From the NCBI RefSeq assembly GCF_000296215.2, contig NZ_CP013949.1, positions 4,519,501-4,583,500 of the forward strand: a stretch of DNA of 64,000 nt, in the 5' to 3' direction. The DNA comes from Bradyrhizobium sp. CCGE-LA001. GTDB taxonomy: Bacteria > Pseudomonadota > Alphaproteobacteria > Rhizobiales > Xanthobacteraceae. The notes beneath the pieces were generated by a model. It did no database searches and was not told where the DNA came from. It saw only the letters and a program-made list of their open reading frames with translations. Both the position numbers and the translations under genes were made by a program. Shown here in pieces: positions 1 through 7,990 of this stretch (its first letter is position 1; every line of letters starts with the position of its first letter).

Positions 1-452
1 ATCGAGGTCTTGACCAGCGCGCCGAGATATTTGTCCTCGACGGCACGCTTGTTCTCGGCGAAGCGGCTGGTGTCGACACCATAGCCCATCGCCTGGTCCT
101 GCAGGTCGCACTCGCCGCCCTGGTCGCAGATCGGGCAATCCAGCGGATGGTTGATGAGCAGGAACTCCATCACGCCTTCGCGCGCCTTCTTCACCATCGG
201 CGAACGGGTGGAGATCTCCGGCGGCTCGCCCTTGGGACCCGGACGGCAGTCGCGCACGCCCCAGGCGCAGCTCGCGACCGGCTTCGGGCCGCCCTTCACC
301 TCGACGAGGCACATCCGGCAATTGCCGGCGATCGACAGCCGCTCGTGATAGCAGAAGCGCGGAATCTCGGCGCCCGCGGCCTCGCACGCCTGAAGCAGCG
401 TGTATTCGGCGGGCACATCGATCTCTTTGCCGTCGATGATGAGCTTGGTCAT
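1..452 (-). CDS. nuoG: NADH-quinone oxidoreductase subunit G, N-terminal part (cut by window edge)
   Basis: This is the N-terminal 150 or so residues of the large iron-sulfur subunit of complex I, which passes electrons from NADH along a chain of Fe-S clusters in the peripheral arm. The translation opens MTKLIIDGKEIDVP and shows the ferredoxin-like 2Fe-2S ligands (CYHE, then CRMC), followed by the HPLDCPICDQGGECDLQD segment that binds a 4Fe-4S cluster. The ATG at 450-452 lies just after the nuoF stop, so the two genes are co-transcribed. The rest of the gene, including the molybdopterin-type domain, lies beyond position 1. Identification is firm; nothing can be said about its C-terminus. Confidence 0.97.
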   Translation of the reverse strand, partial: MTKLIIDGKEIDVPAEYTLLQACEAAGAEIPRFCYHERLSIAGNCRMCLVEVKGGPKPVASCAWGVRDCRPGPKGEPPEISTRSPMVKKAREGVMEFLLINHPLDCPICDQGGECDLQDQAMGYGVDTSRFAENKRAVEDKYLGALVKTS

Positions 453-457
453 TCTTC

Positions 458-1783
<1,326 letters not shown>

Positions 1784-1798
1784 ATCAGTGCTTTCCGA

Positions 1799-1999
1799 TC
1801 AACGAATGGACTGCTTGTAGGCAAGTCCGGCGGCGCAGACGGCGAAGAACAGCGCCCAGAGCAGACTGGTCTCCTGCGACGCGTTCATGAAGAAGCGCTG
1901 CAGCAGGAACATGAAGGCAGCCGCGATCGCGGCATGCATGGCGACGAAGCCCCATCTCTTCACGGCCGTGCTCCCTCCGATTGCGATGAGATCACGCAT
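1799..1999 (-). CDS. 66-residue membrane protein between nuoE and nuoF
   Basis: The ATG at 1997-1999 shares one base with the nuoE stop (TGATG), a classic translational coupling arrangement, and the gene ends 15 bases before nuoF. The product begins MRDLIAIGGSTAVKRWGF and has two hydrophobic stretches, about residues 18-36 and 46-61, separated by the short polar segment NASQETS. It therefore looks like a two-helix inner-membrane hairpin. I do not recognise the family. It is not one of the 14 standard Nuo subunits. Its position in the operon suggests a role in complex I assembly or stability, but this is inference only. A longer in-frame extension to 2191 runs inside nuoE and is not credible as a start. 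Confidence 0.75.
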   Translation of the reverse strand: MRDLIAIGGSTAVKRWGFVAMHAAIAAAFMFLLQRFFMNASQETSLLWALFFAVCAAGLAYKQSIR

Positions 2000-2610
2000 C
2001 AGGTGATCTCCTTGAGCGTCGTCGGTCCGGTGATCGGCGCCGAGAACTGGCGGCCGTTCTGCGGGCCCGGCTTGGGCGGATTGCCCGAAGCGAAACCATC
2101 GAGCACCTTGCCGAAGCTTTCCTTCGTCAGGTCCTCGTAGGTGTCCTTGCCGATCAGCACCATCGGCGCGTTCACGCAGGCGCCGAGACACTCCACCTCT
2201 TCCCAGCTGAAATTGCCGTCCTTGGAGAGATGGAAGGGCTCGTGATGGATGCGGTGCTCGCAGACGTGGATCAGGTCCTCGGCGCCGCGCAGGCGGCAGG
2301 GCGTGGTGCCGCAGACCTGGACGTGGGCCTTCTTGCCGACGGGAGCGAGCTGGAACATCGTGTAGAAGGTCGCAACTTCGAGCACGCGGATATAGGGCAT
2401 GTCGAGCATGTCGGCGATGACGCGGATCGCGGCTTCCGAGACCCAGCCGTCGTGCTGTTCCTGCGCGCGCCAGAGGATGGCGATGACCGCGGAAGCCTGA
2501 CGTCCGGCCGGATATTTCGCGATCTGCTGCCGCGCGAATGCGAGGTTCTCCTCCGTGAACGCAAAGCTCGCGGGCTGGACTTCCTTCGGGGCTAATCGGC
2601 GAACGGACAT
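1999..2610 (-). CDS. nuoE: NADH-quinone oxidoreductase subunit E (2Fe-2S)
   Basis: A 203-residue thioredoxin-fold subunit carrying a 2Fe-2S cluster in the NADH-oxidising module of complex I. The four cluster Cys residues are visible as CGTTPC and, some 40 residues later, CLGAC. The N-terminus MSVRRLAPKEVQPASFAF is typical of alphaproteobacterial NuoE. The C-terminal tail rich in Pro, Gly and Lys extends beyond the core domain, also common in this group. The stop codon overlaps the ATG of the downstream small membrane protein. Upstream, 12 bases separate it from an FkbM-type methyltransferase gene. Confidence 0.97.
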   Translation of the reverse strand: MSVRRLAPKEVQPASFAFTEENLAFARQQIAKYPAGRQASAVIAILWRAQEQHDGWVSEAAIRVIADMLDMPYIRVLEVATFYTMFQLAPVGKKAHVQVCGTTPCRLRGAEDLIHVCEHRIHHEPFHLSKDGNFSWEEVECLGACVNAPMVLIGKDTYEDLTKESFGKVLDGFASGNPPKPGPQNGRQFSAPITGPTTLKEIT

Positions 2611-2622
2611 CTCTTCAATCTC

Positions 2623-3585
2623 TCACTGCATGCGGCGCGCGGTTTTCGCATTCAGGGCTTCGATCCTGTCCTGCCAGAATGCGCTTGCGGTGCCGAAGAC
2701 GTTGTAGCCGACATGGGTCGAGACCTTGATGCGGTCGAGTATCGACAGCTCGGTCACGGTCTCCATGCGGTTGCTGCGCGGATCGAACACGATCAGCTTC
2801 AGCGGGGTCTGTTCGAGGATGAAACGCGACACTGAATGCGAGCGGTCGCTGCCGTGCTCCTCGCACATGATGACGCTGTCGGCCTGGAGCAGCCGGACCC
2901 CGCCCTTGATCGCCTCGATCTCGACGCCTTCGACGTCGAGCTTGATCAGGTACTTTCCGGTCGCGGCGATCTTGCCGTCGTCGATCAGATTGTCGAGCGC
3001 GATGACAGGCACTTCCTCGCCGCCTCTCGAAGGATCGCCGGCGATGCTGAAGGCCTCGTGCTTGGTGCCCGAAAGGCGCGCAGTGCCGCGGGTCGCGCCG
3101 ATCGCACACTTCATGGTCTCGAAGCGATTGCCGTTAACGCGGGCATTGTTGGCGAGCTTCGGATAGTTCTGCCCCGACGGCTCGATCGCGATGGCCTTGT
3201 GCGAGCCGAACGGGCTGCTGGAGACCAGCACCGACCAATAGCCGTAATTGGCACCGCAATCGAGCAGCGTGTAGTCGACGTCGACGGAGTCCGCGAACAG
3301 CACTTCCAGCTCGTCTTCATAATTGTACGAGCGGTTGAGCAGCTTGCTCCAATAACCATCGCCATAAGGGAATTCGAACACGGCGTCGGGATTGAGCCTG
3401 ATGGCGATGTTGCGCTCGGGCAGCGTCTTGCGCAGCAGGTTCGCACAGGCGATGTAGCCCATATGCGAGAAGTGCGAGGAGATCTTCGAACCCGTCACCA
3501 GCGCCAAGGCAGCCGTCCGCTCCCACAGGTTGGCCCCTTCAAGGGCCCCCGAGGCGCGGTCAAACTGGATTGGCGCCTGCGCCAT
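2623..3585 (-). CDS. FkbM-family SAM-dependent methyltransferase inside the nuo operon
   Basis: A 320-residue protein starting MAQAPIQFDRASG. The ATG at 3583-3585 overlaps the nuoD stop as TGATG, which fixes the start; the open frame to 3714 runs inside nuoD. The LLDCGANYGYWSVL segment at about residues 107-120 matches motif I of class I SAM-dependent methyltransferases, and IAIEPSGQNYPKL follows as motif II. The later LIKLDVEGVEIEAIKGG segment is the hallmark of the FkbM family, whose known members O-methylate natural products and sugars. No TM segment is clear. Tight coupling between nuoD and nuoE implies co-expression with complex I. Its substrate is unknown; a complex I subunit or a quinone-related molecule is speculation. 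Confidence 0.85.
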   Translation of the reverse strand: MAQAPIQFDRASGALEGANLWERTAALALVTGSKISSHFSHMGYIACANLLRKTLPERNIAIRLNPDAVFEFPYGDGYWSKLLNRSYNYEDELEVLFADSVDVDYTLLDCGANYGYWSVLVSSSPFGSHKAIAIEPSGQNYPKLANNARVNGNRFETMKCAIGATRGTARLSGTKHEAFSIAGDPSRGGEEVPVIALDNLIDDGKIAATGKYLIKLDVEGVEIEAIKGGVRLLQADSVIMCEEHGSDRSHSVSRFILEQTPLKLIVFDPRSNRMETVTELSILDRIKVSTHVGYNVFGTASAFWQDRIEALNAKTARRMQ

Positions 3586-4781
3586 CACCGATCGACCTCT
3601 CCGAACACGATGTCGAGCGAGCCGAGGATCGCCGAGACGTCGGCGAGCAGATGGCCGCGGCAGATGTGGTCCATGGCCTGGAGATGGGCAAAGCCCGGCG
3701 CGCGGATCTTGCACTTGTAGGGCTTGTTGGTGCCGTCAGAAACGAGATAGACGCCGAACTCGCCCTTGGGCGCCTCGACCGCGGCATAGACCTCGCCGGC
3801 CGGCACGTGGACGCCTTCGGTGTAGAGCTTGAAGTGGTGGATCAGCGCCTCCATCGAGCGCTTCATCTCGCCACGGCGCGGCGGCGCGACCTTGTTGTCC
3901 TCGACGACGACGGGGCCCTTCCCGTCCGGCGCGTTCAGCTTCTGGATGCACTGCTTCATGATGCGCACGGACTGGCGCATCTCTTCCATGCGGATCAGGT
4001 AGCGGTCGTAGCAGTCGCCGTTCTTGCCGATCGGGATGTCGAAATCCATCTCGGCATAGCATTCATAAGGCTGCGACTTGCGCAGGTCCCAGGCCGCGCC
4101 GGAGCCGCGCACCATCACGCCCGAGAAGCCCCACTCCCAGGCTTCCTTGAGCGGCACCACGCCGATGTCGACGTTGCGCTGCTTGAAGATGCGATTGGCG
4201 GTGAGCAGCCGATCGAGGTCGTCCACGACTTTGAGGAACGGATCGCACCAGGCCTCGATGTCGTCGACCAGCTTCTGCGGCAGGTCCTGATGCACGCCGC
4301 CGACGCGGAAGTAGGCCGCGTGCATGCGGCTGCCCGAGGCACGCTCGTAGAACACCATCAGCTTCTCGCGCTCTTCGAAGCCCCACAGCGGCGGGGTCAG
4401 CGCGCCGACGTCCATCGCCTGCGTGGTGACGTTGAGCAAATGCGACAGGATGCGGCCGATTTCGCAATAAAGCACGCGGATCAGCTGGCCACGGCGCGGC
4501 ACCTCGATGCCGAGCAGCTTTTCGGCGGCGAGGCAGAAGGCATGCTCCTGGTTCATCGGCGCGACATAGTCGAGCCGGTCGAAGTAAGGGATCGCCTGCA
4601 GATAGGTCTTCTGCTCGATCAGCTTCTCGGTGCCGCGGTGAAGCAAGCCGATATGGGGATCGACGCGCGCGACGACTTCGCCGTCAAGCTCCAGCACGAG
4701 GCGCAACACGCCGTGCGCGGCCGGATGCTGCGGACCGAAATTGATGGTGAAATTGCGAAGCTGTTCAGGTTGCTCGTTCAT
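3585..4781 (-). CDS. nuoD: NADH-quinone oxidoreductase subunit D (49 kDa type)
   Basis: A 398-residue subunit lining the quinone-binding cavity where the peripheral arm meets the membrane arm of complex I. FTINFGPQHPAAHG near the N-terminus is the conserved loop that contacts the quinone headgroup. The HRGTEKLIE and RLDYV segments and the C-terminal DIVFGEVDR are equally typical. It is a stand-alone NuoD rather than the NuoCD fusion of enterobacteria. It starts 2 bases after the nuoC stop, and its own stop is coupled to the methyltransferase gene. Confidence 0.98.
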   Translation of the reverse strand: MNEQPEQLRNFTINFGPQHPAAHGVLRLVLELDGEVVARVDPHIGLLHRGTEKLIEQKTYLQAIPYFDRLDYVAPMNQEHAFCLAAEKLLGIEVPRRGQLIRVLYCEIGRILSHLLNVTTQAMDVGALTPPLWGFEEREKLMVFYERASGSRMHAAYFRVGGVHQDLPQKLVDDIEAWCDPFLKVVDDLDRLLTANRIFKQRNVDIGVVPLKEAWEWGFSGVMVRGSGAAWDLRKSQPYECYAEMDFDIPIGKNGDCYDRYLIRMEEMRQSVRIMKQCIQKLNAPDGKGPVVVEDNKVAPPRRGEMKRSMEALIHHFKLYTEGVHVPAGEVYAAVEAPKGEFGVYLVSDGTNKPYKCKIRAPGFAHLQAMDHICRGHLLADVSAILGSLDIVFGEVDR

Positions 4782-4783
4782 GA

Positions 4784-5398
4784 TCAGGCCTTCGGTCCCG
4801 CTTTCTCATCTCCCGGAAGGACCGGATAGTCCGCCCCTTCCCATGGCGAGAGAAAATCGAACTTGCGGAATTCCTGGTTGAGCCGGACGGGCTCGTACAC
4901 CACCCGCTTCTCCTGGTCGTCGTAGCGGACCTCGACGAAACCGGTCAGCGGGAAATCCTTGCGCAGCGGATGGCCCTCGAAACCGTAATCGGTGAGGATG
5001 CGGCGCATGTCGGGGTGGCCGACGAAGAACACGCCATAAAGGTCGTAGGCCTCGCGCTCGAACCAGTCCGCGCCCGGGAAGACGTCGATCAGCGACGGCA
5101 CCTGCGTGGTCTCGTCAGCCTGCGCCCTCAGCCGGATCCGCGCGTTCAACGTCGGGGACAGGAAATGATAGATCACGTCGAAACGCTTCTCGCGATCGGG
5201 ATAGTCCACCGCCGTGATGTCGGTGAAATTGACGAAACGGCATTTCGGATCGTCGCGCAGGTACTTGACCACCTCGACGATCCCAGCCGCCTCGACGTCC
5301 ACCGTGAGCTGGTTGAAGGCCACCGAGTGACCGGTGGCGGCGCCCGGCAGCGCGCTAACGATCGTCTGCCCCAGGGCGTCGAGCTTGGCGTCGTCCAT
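4784..5398 (-). CDS. nuoC: NADH-quinone oxidoreductase subunit C (30 kDa type)
   Basis: A 204-residue peripheral-arm subunit of complex I that packs against NuoD. The diagnostic 30-kDa signature is present as EREAYDLYGVFFVGHPDMRR and the following LRKDFPL. I chose the ATG at 5396-5398 (MDDAKLDALGQ), a few bases after the nuoB stop at 5410. The frame stays open to 5800, but that part lies inside nuoB. Proline and acidic residues mark the C-terminal tail. It sits between nuoB and nuoD in the standard order. Confidence 0.97.
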   Translation of the reverse strand: MDDAKLDALGQTIVSALPGAATGHSVAFNQLTVDVEAAGIVEVVKYLRDDPKCRFVNFTDITAVDYPDREKRFDVIYHFLSPTLNARIRLRAQADETTQVPSLIDVFPGADWFEREAYDLYGVFFVGHPDMRRILTDYGFEGHPLRKDFPLTGFVEVRYDDQEKRVVYEPVRLNQEFRKFDFLSPWEGADYPVLPGDEKAGPKA

Positions 5399-5409
5399 GA
5401 CGTAAAACC

Positions 5410-5997
5410 TTAGCGTTCGATGGTGCCGGTGCGGCGGATCTTCTTCTGCAGCAGCAGCACGCCGTAGAGCAGCGCTTCCGCCGTTGGCGGGCAGCCCGGC
5501 ACGTAGATGTCGATCGGCACGATGCGGTCGCAGCCACGCACGACCGAGTAGGAATAGTGATAGTAGCCGCCGCCGTTGGCGCAGGAGCCCATCGAGATGA
5601 CGTAGCGCGGCTCGGGCATCTGGTCGTAGACCTTGCGCAGAGCCGGGGCCATCTTGTTGGTCAGCGTGCCCGCGACGATCATCACGTCGGACTGGCGCGG
5701 CGAGGCACGCGGGGCGAAGCCGAAGCGCTCGACGTCGTAGCGCGGCATCGACACCTGCATCATCTCGACCGCGCAGCAGGCAAGACCGAAGGTCATCCAC
5801 ATCAGCGAGCCGGTGCGCGCCCAGGTGATGAGGTCGTCGGTGGCGGCCACGAAGAAGCCCTTGTCGGACAGCTTGGAATTGACCTCGAGGAAGAACGGAT
5901 CATTGGCGCCGACCGGCCTGCCGGTCGACGGATCCAGAATGCCCTTGGGGGCCGGCGCGACGACCGGACCGGTGGACGATGCAGGGTTCAATCCCAT
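5410..5997 (-). CDS. nuoB: NADH-quinone oxidoreductase subunit B (PSST type)
   Basis: A 195-residue subunit carrying the terminal 4Fe-4S cluster N2, which reduces quinone. The tandem Cys pair in GLACCAVEMM, the later SMGSCANGGG and the VPGCPPTAEALLYG segment supply the ligands. I chose the ATG at 5995-5997 (MGLNPASS) because AAGGGAG lies about 6 bases upstream. The alternative ATG at 6018 has no such site and overlaps nuoA more deeply. With the chosen start the gene overlaps the end of nuoA by 10 bases. Confidence 0.97.
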   Translation of the reverse strand: MGLNPASSTGPVVAPAPKGILDPSTGRPVGANDPFFLEVNSKLSDKGFFVAATDDLITWARTGSLMWMTFGLACCAVEMMQVSMPRYDVERFGFAPRASPRQSDVMIVAGTLTNKMAPALRKVYDQMPEPRYVISMGSCANGGGYYHYSYSVVRGCDRIVPIDIYVPGCPPTAEALLYGVLLLQKKIRRTGTIER

Positions 5998-6353
5998 TCG
6001 AGTGCTCCCTTCTTCCATTCATAGGCGAACCCGACCGTCAGCACGGCGAGGAACACCACCATGGACCAGAAGCCGGTCGCGCCAAGCTTGCCGAACGCCA
6101 CCGCCCAGGGAAACAGGAACGCCACCTCGAGGTCGAAGATGATGAAGAGGATGGCGACCAGGTAGAAGCGGACGTCGAACTTCATGCGGGCGTCGTCGAA
6201 GGCGTTGAAACCGCACTCATACGCCGACAGCTTTTCCGGGTCCGGCTGCTGAAACGCAACGATGAAGGGCGCAATCAGCAGCACGAGGCCGATGAGGGCA
6301 GCTACCCCTATAAAGACGACGAGTGGGAGATAGTTCTGCAGAATACCGCTCAT
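5988..6353 (-). CDS. nuoA: NADH-quinone oxidoreductase subunit A (membrane)
   Basis: A 121-residue membrane subunit with three TM helices (about residues 6-30, 65-85 and 92-112). The YECGF motif and the KFDVRFYLVAILFIIFDLE stretch are the conserved NuoA signatures forming part of the quinone-site loop. The ATG at 6351-6353 (MSGILQNYLP) is the first plausible start and AAAAAGGG lies upstream. The frame extends to 6458 but that part has no NuoA similarity. This is the first gene of the operon and follows a candidate promoter at 6409-6438. Confidence 0.97.
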   Translation of the reverse strand: MSGILQNYLPLVVFIGVAALIGLVLLIAPFIVAFQQPDPEKLSAYECGFNAFDDARMKFDVRFYLVAILFIIFDLEVAFLFPWAVAFGKLGATGFWSMVVFLAVLTVGFAYEWKKGALEWD

Positions 6354-6408
6354 TGACGAGCCCTTTTTCCCGCAGCCTCGGGACAGCCACGGATTCGTCC
6401 GGTTTGGA

Positions 6409-6438
6409 ATTATTCTGAGCCTTAGCGCAGTGCACCAA
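6409..6438 (-). promoter_or_regulatory. Candidate housekeeping promoter for the nuo operon
   Basis: Read on the minus strand, TTGGTG (6433-6438) and AATAAT (6409-6414) are spaced by 18 bases, about 55 bases upstream of the nuoA ATG. This is a reasonable sigma-70-type match (5 of 6 at -10). No experimental support; alphaproteobacterial promoters are often weaker matches, so this remains a candidate. Confidence 0.4.
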
Positions 6439-6601
6439 TGGGCGCAAGACACGCTCATTTTAGGCCCTTTGCGGCCTCCAGAACGGTGGAAACGCCGGAA
6501 TCACCCCGCGCGCTGGTATGGAGCAGATCGCCTGCCCCAGCAAGGCCGGCCGCAATTTCGCAGGGCAGCGATCTGAGATTGCGGGCCGCGCGCCGCGCGG
6601 G

Positions 6602-6832
6602 CTACGGGCCCCGCGTTGGCCTGGAAAATGGCCCGATTTTTTCGCTGCGGCAGCGCACCCAAACCCAGGCGACAACCAGCACCGGCGCCCCGACGGTCAC
6701 CCAGGCGACATACTGGCCGACCACGCCCCAGAGCAGCGCAGCCAGAAGCCCGACGATGGTCGCGGCCGCGAGCAGGATAGGTGCAGCAAAGACACGTATC
6801 CACAGGCGCGCGCGATCGGACGAGCCATGCAT
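6602..6832 (-). CDS. Small membrane protein downstream of the PepSY protein
   Basis: A 76-residue protein starting MHGSSDRARLWIRVF. Its ATG (6830-6832) overlaps the stop of the PepSY gene as TGATG, indicating coupling. Two hydrophobic segments (about residues 10-30 and 37-56) are separated by a very short turn, followed by a basic, Pro-containing tail. I do not recognise a named family. Small membrane proteins of this kind often follow TonB receptor and PepSY genes in iron-acquisition loci, so it probably helps iron uptake or reduction, but that is inference from position. A GTG one codon upstream is a possible alternative start. Confidence 0.7.
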   Translation of the reverse strand: MHGSSDRARLWIRVFAAPILLAAATIVGLLAALLWGVVGQYVAWVTVGAPVLVVAWVWVRCRSEKIGPFSRPTRGP

Positions 6833-7968
6833 CACGACGGGACCGGGGCTCGTCTGGCGAATGTGTCGAGCCGCGCCGACGTCCGTTTCCGCCGCCGCGC
6901 CAGCCAGAGATACAGGCCGCTGCCGATCACGATGATCGTGAGCAGGTCGAGCACGGCCCAGATCACCTTGAGCGGCATGCCGCCGTAATCACCGAAATGC
7001 AGCGGCTGCGAGATCAACAGGGCTTGAAGATAAAGCGGCAGCGCCCTGCTGTCTGCAACCTCTCCGGTCTCGCCGTCGAGCAGGACGGGCTTGAGCAGCC
7101 GCGCCGTCAGTGCCGTGTCGCCGCGCATGAAGGCAGCAAAATGATGCGAGGAGGTGAACGGCGTGCCGGGAAACGCGATGAAGGCGACGTCCATGCCGGG
7201 GGCGGCCCCCTTCGCCCGGGCGACGACATCGTCGAGCGAGGCCAGATGCACGGGCGGCGGCTTGCCGGCATAGGGTGCGACCATGCTGGCGAGCTCCGTC
7301 GCCTTCCACTGGTTCAGCATCAGCTCGGCCCAGGTGTTGACGACGCCGGTCAGCCCGACCACCAGCGCCCAGGCCACCGTCACCACCCCAATCAGATTGT
7401 GCCAGTCGAGCCAGCGCACGCGGCGGGAGGCATGATCGCGGATGGTGGCAAAGCGCAGGCGGCGGGTGAACGGCCAATACAGCACCACGCCCGAGACGAT
7501 GGCGACGGCGAAGAGCAGCCCCATCGCACCCAGAAACAATTTCCCCGCTTGGCCGGCGAACATGTCGGTGTGCAGCTTGAGCACGATCAGCATCGGCCCG
7601 ACGCCGACCGGCCCGAGCAGCTTGGCCGAGACGGCGTCGAAGGCCCGCACCGTCGCATTGTCGGGAAGCCCGTCAGGCGCGTTGTTGGTGAAGGCCATCA
7701 CGATCCCGGGCTCGTCCTTGTCCCAGGAGATATATTGCATGACCCGGCCGGGATCGGCGACGAGCGCGGCGTCGGCGACGGCTTGCGGCGTCGCGCGCGC
7801 CGCGCTCGCATGAGCTTCGGGCTGGGGGGCGTAGCCCAGGAGCTCATCGATCTCGTGATGGAACACCAGCGGCAGGCCGGTCAGGCAGAGCAGCAACAGG
7901 AACACGGTCGAGACCAGGCTGGTCCAGGTGTGGACCACGGACCAGAGCCTGACCGTGCGCGCCTTCAC
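6832..7968 (-). CDS. PepSY-associated membrane protein (iron-uptake type)
   Basis: A 378-residue inner-membrane protein with four TM helices: about residues 12-36, 145-167, 190-213 and 335-357. The long periplasmic loops have the PepSY-TM layout. The first helix begins VVHTWTSLVSTVFLLL, and LKLHTDMF and LDWHNLIGV carry conserved His residues next to membrane segments, the layout seen in proteins thought to bind haem and pass electrons to ferric siderophores in the periplasm. The start is a GTG at 7966-7968 preceded by AGGCGG. It lies 22 bases downstream of the TonB receptor gene, in the same operon, which supports a role in siderophore-iron handling. The exact reaction is not shown by the sequence. 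Confidence 0.85.
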   Translation of the reverse strand: MKARTVRLWSVVHTWTSLVSTVFLLLLCLTGLPLVFHHEIDELLGYAPQPEAHASAARATPQAVADAALVADPGRVMQYISWDKDEPGIVMAFTNNAPDGLPDNATVRAFDAVSAKLLGPVGVGPMLIVLKLHTDMFAGQAGKLFLGAMGLLFAVAIVSGVVLYWPFTRRLRFATIRDHASRRVRWLDWHNLIGVVTVAWALVVGLTGVVNTWAELMLNQWKATELASMVAPYAGKPPPVHLASLDDVVARAKGAAPGMDVAFIAFPGTPFTSSHHFAAFMRGDTALTARLLKPVLLDGETGEVADSRALPLYLQALLISQPLHFGDYGGMPLKVIWAVLDLLTIIVIGSGLYLWLARRRKRTSARLDTFARRAPVPS

Positions 7969-7990
7969 GACCGCCTGCCCACGCCTGCGC

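Noticed and set aside
3570..4829. A 419-residue plus-strand frame opposite nuoD
   Set aside because: Shadow of nuoD; no ribosome-binding site and no recognisable domain.
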